This document shows positions 5,879 through 10,688 of a stretch of 10,688 bases of DNA, one piece after another. The number at the start of each line of letters is the position of its first letter. Position 1 is the stretch's first letter. The notes beneath the pieces are model-generated. The model was not told where the DNA came from and made no database searches. It was given only the letters and a program-made list of their open reading frames with translations. The translations under genes were made by a program, and so were the position numbers. Source of the stretch: Haloarculaceae archaeon (GTDB taxonomy: Archaea; Halobacteriota; Halobacteria; Halobacteriales; Haloarculaceae). The stretch lies in the NCBI GenBank assembly GCA_018609945.1, contig JAHENO010000156.1, positions 1-10,688 on the forward strand, written 5' to 3'.

Positions 5879-6628
5879 ATGCACCTCTCCGATGTCTCCT
5901 GGACGGACGCCGACGCTGTGGAGGCCGACCTGGCTCTGCTTCCGGTCGGCAGCACCGAACAGCACGGCCCCCACGCGCCGCTGGGCACGGACGCGCTCGC
6001 GGCCGAGGCGGTCGCAGACCGGGGCGCCGACCGCTACGACGGCGAGGTGGTCGTCGCGCCGGCCGTCCCTGTCGGCGTCGCCGAGGAACACCGCCACTTC
6101 GCGGGCACGCTGTGGGTCAGCGAGGACACCTTCCGGGCGTACGTCCGCGAGACCGTCGCCAGCCTCGCCAGCCACGGCTGGGACCGCGTGGTCGTGGTCA
6201 ACGGCCACGGGGGCAACGTCGCGCCCCTCCGGGAAACCTGTGCCCGCCTCACCCGCGACGGGACCGGCTATGCCGTCCCATTCACCTGGTTCGACGCCAT
6301 CGATCCCGGGGACATCGAGGCCCTCGACGGCGCCGGGATGGGCCACGGCGGCGCCCTGGAGACGAGTCTCGTGCGCGCGCTCGACCCCGACCTGGTCGAC
6401 ACCGGCCGGTTCGTAGCGGCAGCGGCGGACGGCGCCGACGGCTGGGGCGAGTGGCAATCGGGGACCAATCTCGCGTACGACTCCGCGGAGTTCACCGACA
6501 GCGGCGTCGTCGGCGACCCCGGCGAGAGCAGCGAGGTAGCCGGCCAGCAGTTGCTGGCCGCCGCCGCCGAGGCGCTCGCGGCCCTGCTCGAGGCCGTCGA
6601 AACGCGTGACCTCGACCGGGAGCCGTGA
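5879..6628 (+). CDS. Creatininase-family amidohydrolase (possibly ArfB-like)
   Basis: This 249-residue soluble protein belongs to the creatininase / creatinine amidohydrolase superfamily of metal-dependent amide hydrolases. The N-terminal motif LPVGSTEQHGPHAPLGTD supplies the expected metal ligands Glu27, His29 and Asp38. The second motif VVVNGHGGN gives His110, and GHGGALETS gives Glu161. Length and motif order match the family. Besides creatininase itself, the family includes archaeal ArfB (a formamide hydrolase in riboflavin and F420 synthesis) and MftE-like peptidases. The VNGHGGN form is common in members that are not creatininases, so creatinine is an unlikely substrate. The exact substrate cannot be read from sequence. 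The gene stands alone on the plus strand, divergent from coxB and convergent with the VOC gene, with its own TATA-like element. Confidence 0.9.
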   Translation: MHLSDVSWTDADAVEADLALLPVGSTEQHGPHAPLGTDALAAEAVADRGADRYDGEVVVAPAVPVGVAEEHRHFAGTLWVSEDTFRAYVRETVASLASHGWDRVVVVNGHGGNVAPLRETCARLTRDGTGYAVPFTWFDAIDPGDIEALDGAGMGHGGALETSLVRALDPDLVDTGRFVAAAADGADGWGEWQSGTNLAYDSAEFTDSGVVGDPGESSEVAGQQLLAAAAEALAALLEAVETRDLDREP

Positions 6629-6676
6629 CGGCACCGACCCCGTGGCGTCCGTGACACGTGCCCGAGTACTGCGGGG

Positions 6677-7555
6677 CTACGGAGTCGATCGTTCGATCAC
6701 GCCGAGCGTTCGGCCGAGCGCGTCGCTCTCGAAAAATGCGGCTTTGCCGTCGGGCCAGGAGAGCGGTTCCGCCAGAGGATAGGCCTCCCGCGCTGTGGCC
6801 ATGTCATCGACGCCGAGCAGACACGTACAGGGGCACTCCCGGAACTGCTCCAGCCGGTCGGCGAGCCAGGCGGAACTGCCGCCCTTCTCCGTGCCGGTCC
6901 CACCGGCGCTGCCGGCAGTGTCCGGCGTCGCGAGCGCCACCGGCTGCCCCGGAAACGACGCCACCCGTCCGAATCCCGGCACTGAATCGCGAACGGGCTG
7001 CGGGAACCGGTAGATGCCCCGGAACGTCTCGACGGCCGCCGCCAGATCCCTGACCGCGAGGACGACCTGCCCGACGCCGGTCAGGGGGCCCACGGCGACG
7101 CTCGGACTCTCGGAGACGCGGTAGGACAGCGGCGTCCGATCCTCGATAGCGAACGGAAACAGGAGCCGTCGCTCGTCGGCTCCGAACTCGGCGCGGTCCC
7201 ACTCGACGAGCCGGCCGTCCTCGCGCTCGCGGGCGCCATACAGCGGTCCACGCACCGGGTGACCGGACTCCAGGACGCGCCGACACTCGGAGACGATGTC
7301 GGGAACGCGGACACACCAGGCCGCCGGCCCGGCGTCCGCGCGGATGTGGTCGGGCCAGAAGCCGTGGTCGCCGCGCTCTCGCTCGGCGATCAGTTCGACG
7401 TACGAGCCGTCCGCGAACCCCAGCACGGACATGTGGGTACAGCCGTTGTCGTGGACGCCACCGTAGTCGGGGGCGAGGCCGAGTCGTTCGAAGGTCGCGG
7501 TCGCCTCGTCGAGGTCGCCGACCGCGAAGGGAACGTGGTCGATCGTGAGCGCCAT
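6677..7555 (-). CDS. VOC-superfamily (glyoxalase-like) protein
   Basis: This 292-residue protein has two vicinal-oxygen-chelate-type modules. The first (about 3-140) opens with LTIDHVPFAVGDLDEA and continues with FADGSYVELI, giving the likely metal ligands His7 and Glu54 of the Glyoxalase_3-like group. The second (about 155-290) opens GVGQVVLAVRDLAAA and lacks the first His, so it is probably structural or degenerate. Members include dioxygenases, isomerases and many uncharacterised proteins; the substrate is unknown. The start at 7555 was chosen because the VOC fold begins there and a strong TATA-like element lies 27 bases upstream. The frame is open for 94 more codons upstream, but that part is Arg/Ser/Pro-rich and looks non-coding. 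It ends 48 bases from the convergent creatininase-family gene. Confidence 0.87.
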   Translation of the reverse strand: MALTIDHVPFAVGDLDEATATFERLGLAPDYGGVHDNGCTHMSVLGFADGSYVELIAERERGDHGFWPDHIRADAGPAAWCVRVPDIVSECRRVLESGHPVRGPLYGAREREDGRLVEWDRAEFGADERRLLFPFAIEDRTPLSYRVSESPSVAVGPLTGVGQVVLAVRDLAAAVETFRGIYRFPQPVRDSVPGFGRVASFPGQPVALATPDTAGSAGGTGTEKGGSSAWLADRLEQFRECPCTCLLGVDDMATAREAYPLAEPLSWPDGKAAFFESDALGRTLGVIERSTP

Positions 7556-7577
7556 ACCGCCTAGCCGGTCGCCAGAG

Positions 7578-7586
7578 AAATAAATA
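7578..7586 (-). promoter_or_regulatory. TATA-like promoter of the VOC gene
   Basis: On the minus strand, TATTTATTT is centred 27 bases before the ATG at 7555. It is one of the clearest AT-rich promoter elements in the window and supports the chosen start. Confidence 0.6.
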
Positions 7587-7622
7587 CGAAGTACGGGGTT
7601 TCCGCTACACCGATCTGTTCGT

Positions 7623-7910
7623 TCATCTCCGGGATAGTAGTGCGACCGAGACGGCGAGTGCGAATCCGGCCGTCGCCCAGACGAAACTCCCGCTGACCAG
7701 CAGGAAGGTGAACGGCACGAGCGGCGAGTTACCGCCCCCGAAGGTCCCGACATCGAATGACGTCCCGAGGGCGACCACGGTATAGAAGGCCACGCCCGGA
7801 CGCTCGCCGTGCAGGTACGGACGGACGGTCGCCACATCGACCGGTCGGCCCGCCCGAGAGAACACAGTTTCGGTTAGTCCACCCGGGGAACAGACCCGAC
7901 ACTCTGTCAC
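7623..7910 (-). CDS. Small two-helix membrane protein, hypothetical
   Basis: I do not recognise this 95-residue product. It starts at a GTG (7910) and has a hydrophilic N-terminal third with a CRVC dithiol and a basic stretch (VRPYLHGERPG). Two hydrophobic segments follow (about 38-51 and 64-92), ending in a short basic tail. Third codon positions are strongly G/C-biased, like the real genes around it, and the hydrophobic pattern is coherent, so I believe it is expressed. The true start could be an internal GTG, which would drop the CRVC part. It lies 36 bases after the aldolase stop on the same strand and may be co-transcribed with it. Confidence 0.5.
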   Translation of the reverse strand: MTECRVCSPGGLTETVFSRAGRPVDVATVRPYLHGERPGVAFYTVVALGTSFDVGTFGGGNSPLVPFTFLLVSGSFVWATAGFALAVSVALLSRR

Positions 7911-7946
7911 TGCGAAGAGACCGAGCGGGCTCGCGAGCCGGTCACG

Positions 7947-8714
7947 CTACAGCAAATCGAACCGGTCGCGAAACGCCGCCGCACCGTCCGCGAGGTACGT
8001 GAGGTCGTCGCCGGCGACCACGAAGTCGACACCCCACTCCCACCGTCGCTCGACCGCGTCGGGCGTGCCCGCGATGGTGCCGACGGGAACGTCGGCGTCG
8101 TCCGCGGCAGCCACGACCCGGTCGATGGCTTCCCTGAACTGTTCGCCCTCGAACTCCCCGAACGCGCCCAGTCGGGCCGAGAGATCGGCCGGCCCGACGA
8201 ACAGGGCATCCAGACCCTCGAGGGCGGCGATCTCCTCGACGGCGTCCAGCGCGCCGGCGGTTTCGATCTGCAGGATCGTCAGTGCTGCGGGGTCCTCGCC
8301 ACGGACGTCCGCGGTCAGGTCGCGGCCGTAGCCCGAGGAGCGCCGGCCAGCGACGCCGCGGACGCCGGCCGGCGGGTAGCGGGTCGCCCGGACGGCCTCC
8401 TCGGCCTCTGCGAGGGACTCGGTCTGCGGGACGATTACGCCGGCGGGACCCAGGTCCAGCACCCGCCGAATCTCGACCCTGTCGGCGGAACTGACGCGGA
8501 CCAGCGGTGCCGCGCCGTCCGCCGCCTCGACGGCGCGGACGCAGGTGGCAATCTCGGAGAGCGTGTTTTCGGAGTGTTCGCCGTCGACGGCCACGAAATC
8601 GAAGCCCGCGTCGGCCAGCAGTTCGGCCACGACCGGGTGGCCGACGACCTGCCAGGCACCGACCATCGCCCGTCCCTGCCGCAACTCGCGTGCGAACGCC
8701 TCGTGGATGTGCAT
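7947..8714 (-). CDS. HpcH/HpaI-family aldolase (2-oxo acid aldolase)
   Basis: This 255-residue soluble protein is a class II, metal-dependent aldolase of the HpcH/HpaI/citrate lyase family, which cleaves or forms 2-oxo-3-deoxy acids with release of pyruvate or a related oxo-acid. By comparison with E. coli HpaI, the key residues are all present: Asp44 and His47 in VAVDGEHSEN, Arg73, Gln149 and Glu151 in ILQIETAG, and Asp177 in VGPADLS. The Glu and Asp bind the divalent metal and the His is the catalytic base. Length fits the family. The ATG at 8714 is chosen because the barrel starts there (MHIHEAFARELRQG) and an AT-rich element lies about 26 bases upstream. The physiological substrate is not readable; sugar-acid or aromatic catabolism are both possible. 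There are no obvious pathway partners nearby. Confidence 0.92.
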   Translation of the reverse strand: MHIHEAFARELRQGRAMVGAWQVVGHPVVAELLADAGFDFVAVDGEHSENTLSEIATCVRAVEAADGAAPLVRVSSADRVEIRRVLDLGPAGVIVPQTESLAEAEEAVRATRYPPAGVRGVAGRRSSGYGRDLTADVRGEDPAALTILQIETAGALDAVEEIAALEGLDALFVGPADLSARLGAFGEFEGEQFREAIDRVVAAADDADVPVGTIAGTPDAVERRWEWGVDFVVAGDDLTYLADGAAAFRDRFDLL

Positions 8715-8735
8715 GGGCGCGAGTCTCCGCGCGCG

Positions 8736-8742
8736 AACAAAA
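8736..8742 (-). promoter_or_regulatory. TATA-like promoter of the aldolase gene
   Basis: On the minus strand, TTTTGTT is centred about 25 bases before the ATG at 8714 in GC-rich surroundings, consistent with leaderless transcription. Confidence 0.4.
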
Positions 8743-8770
8743 GGTATCCGTTTCCTGCCGGCGTGGCCGC

Positions 8771-9208
8771 TCAGGCCTCGGCCTCGGCGGCGTCGGCGTC
8801 GGAATCGGCCTCGGCCTCGTCCTCGGCATCCTCGAGCGCGCTTCGGAGTTGCGGGACGGTGCTCGTCAGGTCGCCCACCTGTTCGCGGGCCTCCTCGATG
8901 TCGGTGACGAGTTCCTCGACGGCCTCGATCTCCTCGGCGAGGTCGTCCGCGTCGTCGAAGGCGTCGGCGCGCTCGCCCATCGTGTACCACTTCTTGGCGT
9001 CGCGGAGGTGCTCGGCGGCGTCGCCGACGTCCAGCGCGGTTCGCAGGCCGTTGAGCACGCCCAGCGTGTTCTCCGAGTCGACCTCCCAGATGTCGTCGGC
9101 TGCGGGGAGGCCGTCGCGGGCCGCCGCGAGGGACTCCTCGACGTCCGCGCGCATCTCGCTTGCCGCTTCCCCGAAGAGGTCATCGTCGTCGAGCGTAGCC
9201 TGGCTCAT
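8771..9208 (-). CDS. DUF5790-like haloarchaeal protein, unknown function
   Basis: This 145-residue, strongly acidic soluble protein resembles the haloarchaeal DUF5790 group as I remember it. It begins MSQATLDDDDLFGEAASEM and contains LGVLNGLRTALDVGDAAEHL followed by AKKWYTMGERADAF. The second half (about 75-128) is Glu/Asp-rich with helical, possibly coiled-coil periodicity. The last 20 residues are a low-complexity Asp/Glu/Ala tail. No catalytic motif, signal peptide or membrane segment is seen. Function is unknown. The ATG at 9208 follows a clear TATA-like element at leaderless spacing, so it probably forms its own transcription unit. Its stop lies 56 bases from the aldolase start on the same strand, and that space carries the aldolase promoter. 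Confidence 0.85.
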   Translation of the reverse strand: MSQATLDDDDLFGEAASEMRADVEESLAAARDGLPAADDIWEVDSENTLGVLNGLRTALDVGDAAEHLRDAKKWYTMGERADAFDDADDLAEEIEAVEELVTDIEEAREQVGDLTSTVPQLRSALEDAEDEAEADSDADAAEAEA

Positions 9209-9231
9209 GGCCGACGGTTCGGCTCCCGGGG

Positions 9232-9240
9232 GATTAAATA
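9232..9240 (-). promoter_or_regulatory. TATA-like promoter of the DUF5790-like gene
   Basis: On the minus strand, TATTTAAT is centred about 28 bases before the ATG at 9208. It is a near-ideal archaeal TATA element and indicates a leaderless transcript. Confidence 0.65.
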
Positions 9241-9247
9241 CCCGCCT

Positions 9248-9264
9248 GAAAGTGAAAGTGAAAT
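9248..9264 (-). terminator. T-rich tract after mptD, possible terminator
   Basis: Directly after the stop of the gene ending at 9265, the minus strand reads three T-triplets in a short direct repeat (TTTCAC twice, then TTTC). Archaeal termination often occurs at T-rich tracts without a hairpin, and the position fits. It also lies just upstream of the next TATA element, so part of it could instead serve promoter context. Confidence 0.4.
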
Positions 9265-9624
9265 CTACGCCTCGGCGTCCCGGACCGACGCGACGCGCAT
9301 CAGGGGATATCCGTCCGTCATCTCCATCCGTGCGACGACCTCCCGGCCCTCGTAGACGACGACCAGTTCGACGTCGAGAAACGCACCCGTGAGTTCGGTG
9401 TACGCTGCCGGGCCCTCGTCGATTGCGTCGCGGAGTGCCTCCTCGCGGATGTCGACCGAGACGCTCGTGCAGTGGGGCTGGTTCTCGATGGCCGCCTCCA
9501 TGGCCCGCGCGAGTGACTCGGCACTGTCCGGGCTGACCGGCGTCCCCGCGAACTGGTGATACAGCGAACCGAACTTCACCCCCGCTTCGAAACACGCTAC
9601 CTCGCTGTCGGTCGGATCGCTCAT
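9265..9624 (-). CDS. mptD: Dihydroneopterin aldolase, archaeal MptD type
   Basis: This 119-residue protein fits the archaeal MptD family, which cleaves 7,8-dihydroneopterin to 6-hydroxymethyl-7,8-dihydropterin and glycolaldehyde, a step toward folate- or methanopterin-type C1 carriers. The N-terminal signature is clear: EVACFEAGVKFGSLYHQFAGTP (here about 8-29; Glu13 and His23 are the conserved polar residues in it), followed by SPDSAESLARAMEAAIENQP. The family is unrelated in sequence to bacterial FolB. The length matches. The ATG at 9624 is preceded by an AT-rich element at leaderless spacing, and a T-rich tract follows the stop, so it looks monocistronic. No other pterin gene is seen beside it, although the creatininase-family protein at 5879 could act in the related GTP-derived riboflavin/F420 route if it is ArfB. 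Confidence 0.88.
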   Translation of the reverse strand: MSDPTDSEVACFEAGVKFGSLYHQFAGTPVSPDSAESLARAMEAAIENQPHCTSVSVDIREEALRDAIDEGPAAYTELTGAFLDVELVVVYEGREVVARMEMTDGYPLMRVASVRDAEA

Positions 9625-9646
9625 GAGTGTTTCTCCGGGTGCCCGG

Positions 9647-9656
9647 GTTTAGTGTT
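9647..9656 (-). promoter_or_regulatory. TATA-like promoter of mptD
   Basis: On the minus strand, CACTAAACC is centred about 27 bases before the ATG at 9624. It lies in the 99-base divergent region between mptD and the SDR gene. Confidence 0.45.
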
Positions 9657-9723
9657 TTGGTCGGCTCCGGAAGTCACGACAAACCGTATGCTACTTGACG
9701 GTCCCCCCGCTGGATTCACCTGA

Positions 9724-10485
9724 ATGGACGAGCCGGTGTTACTCACGGGGGCCGGTGGCCACGTCGGCGAGGCCATCCTGCGGGGGCTGGGGGACGACTA
9801 CGACTGGCGACTGTTGTTTCACAGCCCGCCCGACGAGGAGCCGGACCACCCGTACATCATCGGCGAGGTCCAGGACCACGAGGACGTCGCGGCGGCCGCG
9901 CAGGGCGTCGACGCCATCATCCACCTCGCTGGCGACCCGCGGCCGAGCGCGCCCTGGCGGAGCGTCCTCACGAACAACATCGACGGGACCCACACGGTCT
10001 ACGAGGTCGCCGTCGAGGAGGACGTCGACCGGGTCGTGTTCGCCTCCTCGAACCACGCAGTCGGTGCCTTCGAGACGGACAGCCGCACGCCCGAGATGTA
10101 CCGGACCCACCACGAGTACCGCCTCGACGGGTCGGAACTCCCCCGGCCCGGCAACAAGTACGGCATCTCGAAGGCGACCGGCGAACTCATCGGCCGGTAC
10201 TTCCACGACGAACACGACATCTCCGTGTGCAACATCCGCATCGGCAACTTAAACGAGGATCACCCACCCATCGACTACGAGCGCGGCCAGGCGATGTGGC
10301 TCTCGATGCGCGACTGTGCCCACATCCACGACTGTGCCCTGCAGGCCGACTACGGCTACGAGATCGTCTACGGCATCTCCGACAACGACCGCAAGTACTA
10401 CTCGCTGGACCGCGCCAAGGAAGTGCTTGGCTACGAACCCCGCGACAACTCCGCCGAGTGGAACGGCGAAGAGAAGGTCGCTTAG
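9724..10485 (+). CDS. azf: Extended SDR dehydrogenase, Azf-like (NAD-dependent glucose-6-phosphate dehydrogenase family)
   Basis: This 253-residue soluble protein is an NAD(P)-dependent extended short-chain dehydrogenase. Seen: the Rossmann glycine motif TGAGGHVG (8-15), HLAGDPRP (67-74), FASSNHAVG with Ser109 as the likely catalytic serine, and the YxxxK pair Tyr146 and Lys150 in KYGISKATGE. The SSNH and YGISK wording and the C-terminal GISDNDRKYYSLDRA resemble uronate dehydrogenases and Haloferax Azf, the NAD-dependent glucose-6-phosphate dehydrogenase of the haloarchaeal oxidative pentose phosphate pathway. The substrate is inferred from family likeness only, and a uronate or other sugar is possible. 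Unusual: the end of the second strand reads WRLLFHSPP, without the acidic residue that normally selects NAD. The ATG at 9724 fits the fold start. No good TATA element was found at exact leaderless spacing. Confidence 0.85.
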   Translation: MDEPVLLTGAGGHVGEAILRGLGDDYDWRLLFHSPPDEEPDHPYIIGEVQDHEDVAAAAQGVDAIIHLAGDPRPSAPWRSVLTNNIDGTHTVYEVAVEEDVDRVVFASSNHAVGAFETDSRTPEMYRTHHEYRLDGSELPRPGNKYGISKATGELIGRYFHDEHDISVCNIRIGNLNEDHPPIDYERGQAMWLSMRDCAHIHDCALQADYGYEIVYGISDNDRKYYSLDRAKEVLGYEPRDNSAEWNGEEKVA

Positions 10486-10492
10486 CGGCTCT

Positions 10493-10529
10493 CAGGCCGT
10501 GAGAAGGGGAGAACCGACCCGATTCTCGA
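10493..10529 (+). terminator. Short inverted repeats between convergent genes, possible terminator
   Basis: After the SDR stop (10485), the sequence holds two small hairpin-capable units: TCTCA/TGAGA around GGCCG (about 10494-10508), and GAGAA/TTCTC around CCGACCCGA (about 10510-10528). A C-tract follows, then a pyrimidine-rich, T-containing stretch at 10547-10560. The region separates the convergent SDR and zinc-ribbon genes. Stems are only five bases, so the call is weak. Confidence 0.3.
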
Positions 10530-10543
10530 ATCCCCCCTTCGGA

Positions 10544-10688
10544 TCAATTCTTCTTTCCTCGCACGTCGCCCTTCTCGCGGATCTTGTCCTTGCAGTTCGG
10601 ACAGACGCGGGGCTGGGTCATTCCGTTCGGTGCGAAAACCCGAACGTAGGATTCTGTCACGACCGACTCGCAGTTGAGGCAGGTTGGC
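10544..10688 (-). CDS. Small zinc-ribbon protein, DUF7563-like (lacks first two bases)
   Basis: On the minus strand, 47 codons and a stop are visible. They begin PTCLNCESVV right after the single base G, which is almost certainly the end of an ATG cut by the window edge. Two CxxC pairs (CLNC and CPNC, 24 residues between the pairs) form a four-cysteine zinc ribbon; a basic tail (KDKIREKGDVRGKKN) follows. This matches small haloarchaeal zinc-finger proteins of the DUF7563 type as I recall them. Such one-domain proteins are abundant in haloarchaea, and many have no known role; some affect regulation or growth. The gene converges on the SDR gene. Function here is unknown. Confidence 0.75.
   Translation of the reverse strand, partial: PTCLNCESVVTESYVRVFAPNGMTQPRVCPNCKDKIREKGDVRGKKN

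Noticed and set aside
5867..6634. A 255-codon minus-strand frame opposite the creatininase-family gene
   Set aside because: It lacks any motif, while the plus strand carries the full set of metal-binding motifs and a TATA-like element.
6629..6676. GGCAC/GTGCC inverted pair between the creatininase-family and VOC genes as a terminator
   Set aside because: The stem is only five bases with a long spacer in GC-rich DNA and no T-tract, so it is no better than chance.
7556..7837. N-terminal extension of the VOC protein by 94 codons
   Set aside because: The extension is Arg/Ser/Pro-rich without fold signals, crosses the clear TATA element at 7578-7586 and overlaps the small membrane gene. The VOC fold starts at the ATG at 7555.
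8715..8990. Upstream extension of the HpcH/HpaI aldolase
   Set aside because: The extra part is a shadow of the DUF5790-like gene and the promoter region. Family length and the MHIHEAFARELRQG start fit 8714.
1..10688. CRISPR array, tRNA, rRNA, transposase, integrase or defence operon
   Set aside because: No regularly spaced repeats, no recognisable RNA gene, and no protein with transposase, integrase, nuclease or toxin-antitoxin motifs was found. Apart from the 79-bp palindrome there is no sign of a mobile element.

Overview
The window looks like chromosome from a haloarchaeon (class Halobacteria). The DNA is GC-rich with G/C-biased third codon positions, and the proteins are rich in Asp and Glu. 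Most genes have an AT-rich TATA-like element about 26-30 bases before the start codon and little or no leader, the usual haloarchaeal leaderless arrangement. Several products belong to families I know mainly from archaea (MptD-type dihydroneopterin aldolase, Azf-like SDR, a DUF5790-like protein, a DUF7563-like zinc ribbon).

Layout. 1-1782 (+): the 3' end of an ABC exporter ATPase, then two small multi-pass membrane proteins of unknown function that overlap by a few bases or abut. 1790-1868: a 79-bp near-perfectly symmetrical palindrome between convergent genes. 1891-5725 (-): an aa3-type (heme-copper, A-family) terminal oxidase operon in the order coxB (subunit II with CuA), coxA (subunit I fused to subunit III) and a subunit IV-like protein. 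The joins are tight: a 4-base ATGA overlap at coxB/coxA and an 11-base gap with a strong Shine-Dalgarno before the subunit IV gene. 5726-5878: a divergent promoter region with a 7-bp inverted repeat. 5879-6628 (+): a creatininase-family metallohydrolase. 6677-9624 (-): five genes, mostly with their own promoters: a two-domain VOC/glyoxalase-like protein, a small membrane protein, an HpcH/HpaI aldolase, a DUF5790-like acidic protein and MptD. 9724-10485 (+): an Azf-like extended SDR dehydrogenase. 10544-10688 (-): a small two-CxxC zinc ribbon whose first two bases lie outside the window.

How they work together. The oxidase genes form one unit: subunit II takes electrons through CuA (probably from a halocyanin-type copper protein, an inference), and the I-III fusion holds heme a and the heme a3-CuB site. 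The two membrane genes converging on this operon may be accessory to it, but nothing in sequence proves it. The rest is a string of mostly single-gene housekeeping or accessory units (pterin, sugar or keto-acid metabolism).

The most notable observations are: a subunit I in which the K-channel lysine position aligns without gaps to methionine and the Mg-site His-Asp pair to Arg-Gly; the 79-bp palindrome; an SDR whose usual NAD-selecting acidic residue is replaced by Phe; and the unknown membrane pair, with HPHSH and CxxC motifs, next to the oxidase. I saw no CRISPR, tRNA, rRNA, transposase or clear defence system.
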